Below are positions 8,793-17,387 of a stretch of 64,000 nucleotides of DNA, in pieces. The stretch is from NCBI GenBank assembly GCA_963764205.1, contig CAVXRN010000006.1, positions 1,753,554 through 1,817,553 of the forward strand, in the 5' to 3' direction. Within the stretch, counting starts at the first letter, position 1, and every line of letters starts with the position of its first letter. A program made the position numbers and the translations under genes. This DNA comes from Chersky-840 sp963764205 (lineage in GTDB: Bacteria > Actinomycetota > Acidimicrobiia > Acidimicrobiales > UBA8190). The notes beneath the pieces are model-generated. The model did no database searches and was not told where the DNA came from. It worked only from the letters and a program-made list of their open reading frames with translations.

Positions 8793-9405
8793 GACCCTTG
8801 TCGCCTCGTCGAGGCTTCGGGTGGAGGACGGACGCGTGCTCGAGATCGACGTCCGGCGGTGGATGACCGCAGCCGACGAGGTGGACGAGGCACTCCTCGA
8901 CCGGGTGGGCGGACCGGTCCTCGACGTCGGCTGCGGGCCTGGTCGCTTGGTCCGGGCCCTGCGAGATCGCGGCGTCGACGCTCTGGGGGTCGAGATCTCC
9001 CCTACCGCGGTCGCGCTGGCACGGGGATGGGGAGCTCCGGTCCTGCAGCGTTCGGTCTTCGATCACCTTCCGAGGCGCGGCCGCTGGCGCTCGGTGCTCT
9101 TGCTCGACGGAAGCGTGGGGATCGGGGGAGACCCCGTCGCCCTTTTGCACCGCGTCGCGGAGTTGCTCAGGTCCGATGGTCGCCTCCTCGTAGAGACACA
9201 AGCGCCGGGTGTGCCGAGCGAGTCGCTCACGGTGCGCATCGAGACCTCGGGGAGCGTCGGGCCGTGGTTTTCGTGGTCGGTGGTCTCGATCGACGACGCT
9301 GCCCGGCTGGCCTCGGCCACCGGATTCCGGGTGGAGGAGTCCTGGGCGGCCGGTGGGCGCTGGTTCGCGTGTATCGATCGATCCGCCCGTCAGCGCCGCA
9401 CGTAG
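8785..9405 (+). CDS. class I SAM-dependent methyltransferase
   Basis: 206 residues from GTG 8785, which overlaps the end of the DUF2064 gene by 8 bp. VLDVGCGPGRLVRAL is the SAM-binding glycine loop. VDALGVEISPTAV carries the acidic residue of strand 2, and VLLLDGSVGIGGDP is motif post-II. The first 40 residues are polar and probably form a cap. The acceptor is unknown, but the operon suggests a glycan, lipid-linked sugar or other small molecule. Its last 16 bases overlap the 3' end of the convergent gene at 9390. Confidence 0.85.
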   Translation: MAETLVASSRLRVEDGRVLEIDVRRWMTAADEVDEALLDRVGGPVLDVGCGPGRLVRALRDRGVDALGVEISPTAVALARGWGAPVLQRSVFDHLPRRGRWRSVLLLDGSVGIGGDPVALLHRVAELLRSDGRLLVETQAPGVPSESLTVRIETSGSVGPWFSWSVVSIDDAARLASATGFRVEESWAAGGRWFACIDRSARQRRT

Positions 9406-10937
9406 CGCAGGTAGGGGCGGAACGCCACGTCGGTGACGGGGAAGAAGCATCGGTAGCAGGAGAAGACCGGCCGCCTGCTCACACGGAAGTACCGGTCGAG
9501 CGACGTGCCGATGGCCGGATCGATGCTGTCGCTATCGGCGTAGACGACGGTCACCCGCGGTGATGCGAGCGATTGGCTGATGCTCCTGAGCAGGTCCGTC
9601 TTGGCCTGGCTCGGACCGGCGCGTAGCACGTCGTGCATGGCCTCGTCTTGAGCCCACGATTGTTTCCCGGCCAGCGAGTCGTACCACGGATGGTCCAGGA
9701 CGATGACCTGACCGGGGGTGGACGCCACCATGGCGATGAAGCGTTGGCCGGCGCGCTGGTCGGCGGGCGTGGGCACAAGGTGTGAAGGGTGCCCCCCGAT
9801 CCAGGCCAGTTGGAGGACGAGGACGGTGAAGAGAAGAAGGCCGACCGGCGCGCCGTAGGTGGCATAGCGCCTCAGCACGGCCGCATACCCGAGCCCGCCC
9901 AGGAGCGACAGTGCGGCGAAGGCGGGGATGAGGACATCCTGGCCGCCACCCACATGCGCACGCGAGACCCATGACACCCCGACAAAGCCCGCCGCCACGG
10001 TCACCCAGAAACCCCGGGCTGTGGACATCACAGTGCGGTCCCGTGACACGATCAGGCCCACGACCCCTAAACCGAGCATCCATCCCACTCGACCGATCAG
10101 GTCACCGGGCACGAAGCGCCACCAGACCGAGGAGTCGGTCGCCTGATGGAGCAGCTCACTGAAGACGTAGTAGTCGTACCACCCGTGGCTCGTGGCATTG
10201 AGCACCAACGTGGACCCCACGACCACGACTGCCCACGTGCCCAGAGCCGCCGCCCCGACCCGGGGCCGGCGCACCACGAGGTAGATCACGAGGGGACCTG
10301 CCGCGAGGAGTGCTGACTGCTTGGTCAGGAAGGCGGCCGAAAGCACCAACCCCACCCACACGCCTCGCTGCCACGACTCGGCCCTTCGTGCGATGGCAAC
10401 CGCCAGGAGCAAGAACGCGAGCCACAACGAATCGACACGTCCGATATCGAGCCATGCGCCACCGACTTGGTAGGTGGCGGCGAAGAGCCCGGCAGCCACC
10501 AAGCCGGCCACAACGTCGCGGGTCTCGTGGTGGACGATCCAGAACAAGAGGGCGAAGCATCCCAGGGATGATCCGAACGAGACGAGGCGCAGCGGCAAGA
10601 AACTGAGCCCGCTCAGGTGGGCCACAAGACTCGAGACCCAGAAGTAGAGCGGTGGATAGGTATACGGGACGTAATGCAACGACGGAGCTACATAGATGGC
10701 TTGACCGTGGAGGATCCGCCCCACGATCTCGACCGATCCGCCCTCCATCCACTCGAGCTCGTAGGGGTAGCCGAGTTGGCGCAGCGCGATGCCCACGTAC
10801 AGGGCGATCGGGATGAGGGCGGCGACGACAACGCCCACCCTGCCAAGCCGGACCCAGAGTGGACGGGGAGCTGGTATCGAGCTCAAGTCCGGCGCAATCG
10901 GCTCTGGTGCCACGACCACGCTGCCAGCAACGCACAT
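9390..10937 (-). CDS. GT-C-type membrane glycosyltransferase (ArnT/PMT-like)
   Basis: About 515 residues if ATG 10937 is used; GTG codons at 10919 and 10913 are also possible because the gene overlaps the end of the upstream membrane gene. After one N-terminal helix, YPYELEWMEGGSVEIVGRIL is the acidic first loop typical of GT-C enzymes that use polyprenyl-phosphate sugars. Around ten further hydrophobic helices follow, then a soluble C-terminal domain rich in short strands. It probably transfers a sugar at the outer face of the membrane and fits with the GT2 enzyme as donor maker. Confidence 0.75.
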   Translation of the reverse strand: MCVAGSVVVAPEPIAPDLSSIPAPRPLWVRLGRVGVVVAALIPIALYVGIALRQLGYPYELEWMEGGSVEIVGRILHGQAIYVAPSLHYVPYTYPPLYFWVSSLVAHLSGLSFLPLRLVSFGSSLGCFALLFWIVHHETRDVVAGLVAAGLFAATYQVGGAWLDIGRVDSLWLAFLLLAVAIARRAESWQRGVWVGLVLSAAFLTKQSALLAAGPLVIYLVVRRPRVGAAALGTWAVVVVGSTLVLNATSHGWYDYYVFSELLHQATDSSVWWRFVPGDLIGRVGWMLGLGVVGLIVSRDRTVMSTARGFWVTVAAGFVGVSWVSRAHVGGGQDVLIPAFAALSLLGGLGYAAVLRRYATYGAPVGLLLFTVLVLQLAWIGGHPSHLVPTPADQRAGQRFIAMVASTPGQVIVLDHPWYDSLAGKQSWAQDEAMHDVLRAGPSQAKTDLLRSISQSLASPRVTVVYADSDSIDPAIGTSLDRYFRVSRRPVFSCYRCFFPVTDVAFRPYLRYVRR

Positions 10938-11569
10938 GCCATCCAGATCACGACGAGCACGATCTCGAGGTTGTGGGCGTAGTTCCATGGCAGCCGGCTT
11001 GTACCCGATCTCGTCGACTTTCCCCAACTACCGACGAGCGGATAGGAGTAGAGGACGACCACAGCCGTGACGATCAGGCCGATTTGCACTGCGACCAGAG
11101 ACCAGCGCGGCAGGAGTCTCCGACACGCGAACGCTACTGCGACCAACGCCGGCGCCACCAGGGCGTCGTTCAGCACATTGAGCCCGACCACCGTGCGCAG
11201 AACGACGGGCGGATTCGCCGCCGCCCAGTTGGACACGATGCCGTGGATCCCGAACCCGATGATCCCCCATCCCAATCCGAGCGTCAGCCAGAAAAGCGGC
11301 CCCGGATTCTGCGCCCGCTCCACCACCACGGTGCGAGGGGCGCTGCCCGACGTGCTGCGTGCTGCGCTGGAGACGGTGGCACGGGTTGCGACCTGGTCCC
11401 CGGGTATGACGGCGTCGCCTGCGACGGCGTCCTCGGGTGTGCCGGCCTCGTCGGGCGTGTGGACTTCATGGTGGACGCGGGCGGAAGCCGTGTCGTCGCC
11501 GTCGTGACCCGCCGCGCGGTCGAGCTCGTCACCACCGGACTCGTTCGGCGTCGGGCCGGGGTCGGTCAT
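10883..11569 (-). CDS. membrane protein coupled to the molybdopterin oxidoreductase
   Basis: Start ATG 11569 overlaps the stop of the oxidoreductase gene (ATGA), so translation is coupled. The first 90 residues are polar, acidic and low in complexity. They are followed by four to five hydrophobic helices, beginning near LFWLTLGLGWGIIGFGIHGI. Histidines occur near helix ends. I do not recognise a named family. The tight overlap suggests a membrane partner of the oxidoreductase, or a protein for the glycosyltransferase that follows and overlaps it. Confidence 0.65.
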   Translation of the reverse strand: MTDPGPTPNESGGDELDRAAGHDGDDTASARVHHEVHTPDEAGTPEDAVAGDAVIPGDQVATRATVSSAARSTSGSAPRTVVVERAQNPGPLFWLTLGLGWGIIGFGIHGIVSNWAAANPPVVLRTVVGLNVLNDALVAPALVAVAFACRRLLPRWSLVAVQIGLIVTAVVVLYSYPLVGSWGKSTRSGTSRLPWNYAHNLEIVLVVIWMACALLAAWSWHQSRLRRT

Positions 11570-12852
11570 AGCACGACCACTTTGGAGATCCACTTCGTCT
11601 GGAGGACGCCGGGTCTGTCCGGCGCGATGAGACGGACCGGGTACCCGTGATCGATGTCGAGGGGCGCGCCGTTTAGCTCGAGCGCCAGCAGGGTGTCGGG
11701 GTGCTCGGCGTGCTCCGGGTCGATGATCGAGCTCGAGTAGAGCCGGTCAGCGGACTCCAGCGACTCCACCCGCACCCGTGCCTGGGGCGGCGCGCCCACG
11801 AGTGCGAGAAGGTACGGCAACGAGATCCCGCGCCACGATGCGGCCGCACTCCACCCTTCGACACAGGTGATCGGCAACCCGGCGGCGCGCTCGGGGAGGG
11901 CCTGCAGATCGGCCACGGTGAAGGTGCGAGGCGTTCGACAGTTGCCGGTGACCTCGAGTCGATAGGCCGGATCGACGGCTGACGTCGTGACCCCGGCTTC
12001 GATCGCGCTCTGATTGACGGGGAGGTGCTGCGGTCCGACTACCGGGTTGCGCGGTGCGAGTAGCGCCAGGCGGCGAAGCGGTGCCACGGTCTCGCCCGCC
12101 ACGGTGACGACGAGGACGGCGGCACTCCCCATGATCGTCGCCACGAATCCCCGACGCGTCAGCCCACCCCGGTCCGGCGGCGCAGACCGCCGCTCTGCAT
12201 CTGTTGGCGCCGGGACGCTGCTCGTTGCGACCGTGGTGGCAGCCTCGTCAGTCGCCCCGCGGCCCAAGGCATGCCGGGCGACGACCCCCTTGGTTCCGAT
12301 ATGGATGACGAGGGCGCCGATCACGATCCAGGCGGTCCAGAAGTGGGCCGTGGGGAAAAAGAACGGCATGGGCGAATACCAGTACGCGATGTTGGCGACG
12401 CCGGTGAGGAGTTGGAACAGCGATCCACCCACGAGAGCGACGAGGCTGAGTCGTTCGAGTGCGTGGGCGACATTGTGCACCGGGGGCCACGAGAACAACT
12501 TGGGCCAGACGGTCCAGAGCTTGGCCAGCAGCAGTGGGATGGCGGCGATCCCAGTGATGACATGAACACCCTGGGTGACGCGGAAGAAGTTGACCGGGGA
12601 CGTGGGAAGGTGAAACCAGTGGGGTGGATGTTGCGCCAGATAGTCGACGAGTCCGGTCACGAAGCAGACGCTGAACGCCACGCCCAGGCAAACGCCCAGG
12701 ATCGACGCCACCCACTCGTCGTGGATGGAGCTCTCGAAGTGCTGCTCGATTCCTTGCGCCGCGTGCTCGGCCCGATCGGAGCCTTCGGCTACGACAGCGG
12801 CGACCCTGGCCCGCCCCGCGCCGAGCCGATGTGTGAGATCAGGCACGACCAT
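11566..12852 (-). CDS. molybdopterin-dependent oxidoreductase fused to a cytochrome b-like membrane domain
   Basis: About 428 residues from ATG 12852 (the frame is open to 12963). Residues 40-200 hold four hydrophobic helices with histidines in GVHVITG, NVAHALER, TAHFWTAW and LVIHIGTK, a pattern like DUF4405/cytochrome b561-type haem domains. After a linker, GLTRRGFVATIMG starts a further hydrophobic segment. Then comes a sulfite-oxidase-type Moco domain, with ITCVEGW carrying the molybdenum-ligand cysteine and SWRGISL. I infer a membrane-anchored reductase or dehydrogenase exchanging electrons through haem. The substrate is unknown. Confidence 0.85.
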   Translation of the reverse strand: MVVPDLTHRLGAGRARVAAVVAEGSDRAEHAAQGIEQHFESSIHDEWVASILGVCLGVAFSVCFVTGLVDYLAQHPPHWFHLPTSPVNFFRVTQGVHVITGIAAIPLLLAKLWTVWPKLFSWPPVHNVAHALERLSLVALVGGSLFQLLTGVANIAYWYSPMPFFFPTAHFWTAWIVIGALVIHIGTKGVVARHALGRGATDEAATTVATSSVPAPTDAERRSAPPDRGGLTRRGFVATIMGSAAVLVVTVAGETVAPLRRLALLAPRNPVVGPQHLPVNQSAIEAGVTTSAVDPAYRLEVTGNCRTPRTFTVADLQALPERAAGLPITCVEGWSAAASWRGISLPYLLALVGAPPQARVRVESLESADRLYSSSIIDPEHAEHPDTLLALELNGAPLDIDHGYPVRLIAPDRPGVLQTKWISKVVVL

Positions 12853-13049
12853 GCCGCGCCGTCGAGGCCGTCCTCGTCGTGCCCCAGGGCGTGCGTCAGG
12901 CACAGAGCGAGAGTAGTGCTGCGGCTCGGACCGAGCGGTGCAAACTTCCTTACGAATCGTCAACTTCTTCCCACTGCCTACCCTGGGGCGCAGCCCCGGC
13001 GGGCGGGGGCGAGACGGCGACCCTCGGCGGCGCCAACGCCACCGTTAGC

Positions 13050-13745
13050 ATGGGCGCGGTGCACAGCGTGCTGGTGGTCGATGACGAAGCGGTGGTGCGC
13101 GACGTGGTCGTCCGCTACCTCGACCGAGAGGGATTCCTCGCTCGTCAGGCCCCAGACGGCGCCCGAGCGCGGGAGGCGATCAGCCGAGATGCTCCCAGCC
13201 TCGTCATCCTCGATCTCATGCTGCCCGACGTCAATGGGCTGGAGCTGTGCCGGTGGATCCGGGCGTCGAGTGACATGCCCGTGATCCTCCTGACCGCGCG
13301 CGGTGAGGAGCAGGACCGCATCACGGGCCTGGAGCTCGGTGCTGACGACTATCTCGTCAAGCCCTTCTCTCCCCGTGAGCTGATGGTGCGGGTGAAGACG
13401 ATCCTTCGACGCGCCGGCCGACTCCACCCCCCGGTCGCATCGCAGCTCAGTGTCGGAGGATTGACCATCGACTCCCAAACGCGTGAGGTGACCCGGGGGG
13501 GCGTGCCCCTGGGCTTGACGGTGAAGGAGTTCCAGCTGCTGTGGTGTCTGGCCAGCTACCCCCGGGTGGTGTTCTCGCGAGAGCAGCTCATGGCCCAGGT
13601 GTGGGGATATGAGACGGCGCCGGGCGTGGGGACGAGCACCGTGACCGTCCACATCCGACGCCTGCGCGAAAAGATCGAGGTAGATCCCTCGGAGCCCCGG
13701 ATCATTACGACGGTGTGGGGTGTCGGCTACCGGTTCGAGCCATGA
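13050..13745 (+). CDS. OmpR/PhoB-type response regulator
   Basis: 231 residues. ATG 13050 is preferred because VHSVLVVDDEAVVRDVVV begins the receiver domain; the frame is open upstream without similarity. LVILDLMLPDVNG carries the phosphorylated aspartate, VILLTARGEE the switch threonine and DDYLVKPF the conserved lysine. The C-terminal winged helix ends in the usual TVTVHIRRLREKI and VWGVGYRFEP. It overlaps the kinase gene by 4 bp and is divergent from the oxidoreductase gene, its most obvious target. Confidence 0.92.
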   Translation: MGAVHSVLVVDDEAVVRDVVVRYLDREGFLARQAPDGARAREAISRDAPSLVILDLMLPDVNGLELCRWIRASSDMPVILLTARGEEQDRITGLELGADDYLVKPFSPRELMVRVKTILRRAGRLHPPVASQLSVGGLTIDSQTREVTRGGVPLGLTVKEFQLLWCLASYPRVVFSREQLMAQVWGYETAPGVGTSTVTVHIRRLREKIEVDPSEPRIITTVWGVGYRFEP

Positions 13746-14953
13746 TCGTCAACGCACTGATCGTGGCCGGGGCCACCCTCGCCGTCGGTGTCCTAGCCGG
13801 AGCACTCCTGCGCACGCTGTCGTCGGTCCGCCTTCAGCTTGCGGCGTTGGCGCTCCTGGCCGTGGTCCTTCCCCTCGGGGCAGTCCTGCTGTCGGGCGCC
13901 GTGATGTTGCCCACCGGCGCTGAAGGCGAGGTCGTCGCGGTCTCGGTCGCGGCAGGCGCAGTGAGCTTGGCCATGGCTCTGGTGTTGACGCGCAACATCA
14001 TCGGTCCGCTCGAGCGCGTGCGCGAAGCGTCGGTCCGGCTGACCCAGGGGGAGCTCAGCGAGAGAGCACCGGTCCAGGGGCCGGCCGAAATCGCCGAACT
14101 CGCCCGGTCGTTCAATGCCATGGCCGAGCATCTCGAAACGGTGTTCGACGGCCGGCGGGAGTTGATCGCGTGGGCGAGTCACGATCTCCGAGCACCGATC
14201 ACGTCGCTCCAGGCCATGCTGGAGGCGATCGACGACGGCGTCATCGACTCCAGCCACTACATGGAGGCTCTGCAGGGGCAGGTACGGTTGCTCGGTTCTC
14301 TGGTGGACGATCTCTTCGAGCTGGCGTGCATCGACTCGGGTGCCATCACCATCGAGCTGAGCGCAGTGGACATGGTCGATCTGGTCCGCTCGTGCGTCCG
14401 ACGATTCGAGCTCGAGGCACGGGCTCGTGCGATCGGGCTCGCCGTCGCCATTCATGATGAGCAGGTCGTGGCGTACTGTGCGCCGGACAAGGTGGAGCGA
14501 GTGCTGGCCAACCTCGTGACCAATGCGCTTCGTTACACGCCTGCGGGCGGGAAGGTCGTGCTGTCTCTCACCACCGGGGCTGACGCAGTCTTCGTCTCGG
14601 TGGAGGACACCGGGTCGGGGATCGCCTCGGACTCGATGGAGAGGGTATTCGAGCCGTTCTTCCGTGCCGATGCCGCTCGCTCTCCGGCCGACGGGAGTGC
14701 GGGGTTGGGCCTGGCGATTGCCCGAGGCCTGATCGACGCCCAGAGTGGACGCATCTGGGCGGAACCTCCCGCTGCGGGCGGGACCCGAATTTGTTTTGTG
14801 CTTCCGGCTTGTACCGACCGAGACGCCGGCGGGTCGGCGCCGCGCCATCTCGGCCGAGCACACGGGCGCGACGGGCCCATCACACAAGAGGCGATGGTTC
14901 GAGCCGGCGAAACCGGCCACCAGGTTCGCACTCGGCGTCGTACCAAGACCTAG
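13742..14953 (+). CDS. HAMP-domain sensor histidine kinase
   Basis: 403 residues from ATG 13742 (ATGA overlap with the regulator). Two hydrophobic segments (about residues 1-22 and 29-90, with a very short extracytoplasmic loop) precede a HAMP domain. WASHDLRAPITSLQAM is the phosphoacceptor H-box. NLVTNALRYTP (N box), DTGSGIA (G1) and GSAGLGLAIARG (G2) complete the ATPase. The near absence of a periplasmic domain suggests sensing within or near the membrane. The last 40 residues, after RICFVLPA, are basic and uncharacteristic. Confidence 0.92.
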   Translation: MIVNALIVAGATLAVGVLAGALLRTLSSVRLQLAALALLAVVLPLGAVLLSGAVMLPTGAEGEVVAVSVAAGAVSLAMALVLTRNIIGPLERVREASVRLTQGELSERAPVQGPAEIAELARSFNAMAEHLETVFDGRRELIAWASHDLRAPITSLQAMLEAIDDGVIDSSHYMEALQGQVRLLGSLVDDLFELACIDSGAITIELSAVDMVDLVRSCVRRFELEARARAIGLAVAIHDEQVVAYCAPDKVERVLANLVTNALRYTPAGGKVVLSLTTGADAVFVSVEDTGSGIASDSMERVFEPFFRADAARSPADGSAGLGLAIARGLIDAQSGRIWAEPPAAGGTRICFVLPACTDRDAGGSAPRHLGRAHGRDGPITQEAMVRAGETGHQVRTRRRTKT

Positions 14954-15060
14954 AGGATCGTCCACCGATGGGTCGAGCGGTGGTTGGTCCGTGCGCACTG
15001 TCCGAGATCGGGCCTTCTGTGGCCTCGACGGTCTCTTTTTCGAGTTACCCTCTGTCTGTG

Positions 15061-15459
15061 GTGGAGTACCGCATCGGTCAGGCCGCCGAGTTGCTGGGCG
15101 TGAGCCCTGACACCATGAGGAGATGGGTCGACGCCGGTCGAATCAAGGCGACGGTTGGTGTGGGAGGCCGCCGCTATGTGGAGGGTGCAGATCTGGCTCG
15201 GCTCGCCATCGAGATGGCCGGCGACCATACGCCGGCCCAGCCCCGACGGCAGTCTGCCCGTAACCGCTTCCTCGGGATCGTGACGCGGGTGGTGAAGGAC
15301 AAAGTGGCCGCCCAGGTCGAGATCCAGGCGGGGCCCCATCGATTCGTGGCCCTCATCACCCGCGAGGCGGCCGACGAACTGGAGTTGGCCCCCGGCGTGG
15401 TGGCTGATGCTGTGGTGAAGGCCACCAACGTCGGCGTCGAGATTCCCGCCCAGATCTGA
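15061..15459 (+). CDS. HTH-TOBE (Mop) molybdate-responsive regulator-like protein
   Basis: About 132 residues, with GTG codons at 15058 and 15061 both usable. YRIGQAAELLGVSPDTMRRW is an excisionase/MerR-like helix-turn-helix. After a basic linker, RFLGIVTRVVKDKVAAQVEI to AVVKATNVGVEIP is a single TOBE/Mop domain, which binds molybdate or tungstate. This is a compact ModE-like layout found in actinobacteria and other bacteria. Its 3' end faces the modBC gene, and the neighbouring Mo operon is the probable target. Confidence 0.85.
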   Translation: MEYRIGQAAELLGVSPDTMRRWVDAGRIKATVGVGGRRYVEGADLARLAIEMAGDHTPAQPRRQSARNRFLGIVTRVVKDKVAAQVEIQAGPHRFVALITREAADELELAPGVVADAVVKATNVGVEIPAQI

Positions 15460-15491
15460 TCTCGGGTCGAGGCATGGGCGCTCCTCGTCGA

Positions 15492-17387
15492 TCACGCCCG
15501 CTCGTTGTCCAAGGGTGGTGCACGATGCGTACCCGGCGACGCCCCGGCGTTGGGCCAGAGCGATACCGATGCAGCCGACAGTTCGATGCGGCACCGGTCG
15601 CCCACCTCGAGATCGACGCGGGCATGGGTGCGGGCTTCGAGCTCGATATCGTCGGTGAGGGCGACAAACAGGTCGACCGAGGTGCCGATGTCGGCGATGT
15701 CGGTGAGCGTGGCCGTCAGTGTGGTGCCGTGGCCCACACCGATGGGCTCACCGGACTCATCCCACGCCGAGACGGTCACATGCTCGGGTCGAACGCTCCA
15801 CAGCACCGGCGTGCCTGGTGCCAAGGTGGTGGGCTCGACCCAGATCAGCGCACCGTGCACATCGATGGCTCCACCGCTGACAATGACGCCACCGTGCAGG
15901 TTCGGGATCCCGAGCAGCCGGGCCACGTCGGGCGACGCAGGCCGGGTGAACACCGAGCGACAGGTCCCCGACTGCAGAGCTCGGCCCTCACAGAGGACGA
16001 TCACCTCGTCGGAGAGGAAGGCGGCTTCTTCGGGGTCGTGGGTCACGAGCACCGTGGCGAGACCGGTGTCGCGCTGAAGCTTGCGAAGTTCACGTCGAAG
16101 CTCGTGGCGAACCGGGGCGTCGAGAGCTGAGAGCGGTTCGTCGAGGAGGAGCAGGTCCGGGGATCGGCACAGGGCCTGGGCCAGGCCCACCCGTTGTCGC
16201 TGTCCTCCGGACAGCTCTGACGGATAGCGGTCTTCCAAGCCCTCGAGGCGAAGGTGCGCCAGCCAGTACGCCGCGGTCTGGGGCGTGGCACCGGTGGCGA
16301 AGAGGAGGTGCTGCCACGTGGTGAGGTGGGGGAACAGGGCGAATCCTTGCGCGACATAGCCCACCCGACGCTGCTCGACGGGCACATCGTGCACTGCCGT
16401 ATCGCCGAACCAGACGGGACCGGGATCGGCGCCGTACAGCCCGGCCAGACAGCGCAAGAGTGTCGACTTGCCCGATCCCGAAGGACCGACGACCGCCACG
16501 TGATTCGCCGTCGACCGGTGGGCGAGTGCGAGATGGAACGCACCGACGTGATGGTCGATGGCAAAACCGACTGGTCTCGGGGGTACCGCTTCGGGGGCCC
16601 GAGGTCCGGGCACCGTGACGGAGCGCCGGGCGTGTGTGTCAAGTCGGATTCGGCTCAGCACCACCACGACCACGGCGACCGCAATGGCCAACGCCGTAGG
16701 GGCCAAGGTGTTGGTGAGCCCGGTCCCGCTGAACTGGTTGTAGGTGTAGACGGGCAGGGAGGAGGGGTTGTAGGCCAGGATGACCACGGCACCGTATTCG
16801 CCGAAGGCGCGCAGCCATGCCAGGAGCATGCCCGCTTTGATGCCCGGCGCCGCCAGCGGGAGCGCCACGCGCCGAAAGCGCGACGTGTCGGAGTGCCCAA
16901 GGGTGCCAGCCATGTCCAGCAGCGCCGAGTCCACGGAGCCGAAGGCGGCACTGGCGGCGACGATCAGGAACGGAGCGGCCACAAACGTCTGTGCCAGCAC
17001 GATGCCGGTGAGCGAGTCGGTGAGGTGCCCGCCGAACAGCCGGCCCAGAAACGTGTAGGGACCCACGAGGTAGATGAGCACGATCCCGCTCATCAGCGGG
17101 GGGAGCGCCAGGGGTACTCGGACCACCAGTCCCACGACCGAGCTCAGGCCGCTCGTCGACCGTGCGAGGAGGTAGGCCAGAGGGATTCCAAAGGCGGTGA
17201 TGAGGGTCAACGAGATGGTGGCGCACGCCAGAGAGACGTACAGCGATGGGAACAGTCCCGGTGCGTGAAAGCCCCGATTGGCGGTGCCGACGAAGCGAAT
17301 GCCGAAGGCGACGAGCGGGAAGGCCAGGTACAGGGCGAGGAGGCCGCCTAGCCAAGGAAGGGGAGTCCTGGCTCGCGCCCACCGCAC
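15492..17387 (-). CDS. modBC: molybdate ABC transporter permease-ATPase fusion (ModB-ModC)
   Basis: 631 residues from GTG 17387, which overlaps the modA stop (TAGTG). Residues 1-270 hold six helices with the permease EAA-like loop at DMAGTLGHSDTSRFRRVALP. The rest is an ABC ATPase: Walker A GPSGSGKSTLL, Q-loop, signature LSGGQRQRVGLAQAL, Walker B LLLLDEPLSALD and switch histidine VLVTHDPEEA. It ends with a TOBE/Mop region (VRPEHVTV, TLTDIADIGTSV). ModB and ModC are normally separate, so this is a fused transporter subunit. The open frame upstream of 17387 lies over modA and is not coding. Confidence 0.9.
   Translation of the reverse strand: MRWARARTPLPWLGGLLALYLAFPLVAFGIRFVGTANRGFHAPGLFPSLYVSLACATISLTLITAFGIPLAYLLARSTSGLSSVVGLVVRVPLALPPLMSGIVLIYLVGPYTFLGRLFGGHLTDSLTGIVLAQTFVAAPFLIVAASAAFGSVDSALLDMAGTLGHSDTSRFRRVALPLAAPGIKAGMLLAWLRAFGEYGAVVILAYNPSSLPVYTYNQFSGTGLTNTLAPTALAIAVAVVVVVLSRIRLDTHARRSVTVPGPRAPEAVPPRPVGFAIDHHVGAFHLALAHRSTANHVAVVGPSGSGKSTLLRCLAGLYGADPGPVWFGDTAVHDVPVEQRRVGYVAQGFALFPHLTTWQHLLFATGATPQTAAYWLAHLRLEGLEDRYPSELSGGQRQRVGLAQALCRSPDLLLLDEPLSALDAPVRHELRRELRKLQRDTGLATVLVTHDPEEAAFLSDEVIVLCEGRALQSGTCRSVFTRPASPDVARLLGIPNLHGGVIVSGGAIDVHGALIWVEPTTLAPGTPVLWSVRPEHVTVSAWDESGEPIGVGHGTTLTATLTDIADIGTSVDLFVALTDDIELEARTHARVDLEVGDRCRIELSAASVSLWPNAGASPGTHRAPPLDNERA

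Noticed and set aside
13793..14998. 401-codon minus-strand ORF opposite the histidine kinase
   Set aside because: Antisense shadow; the kinase H, N and G boxes are intact on the plus strand.
16254..17351. 365-codon plus-strand ORF opposite modBC
   Set aside because: Antisense shadow of the ABC ATPase and permease.
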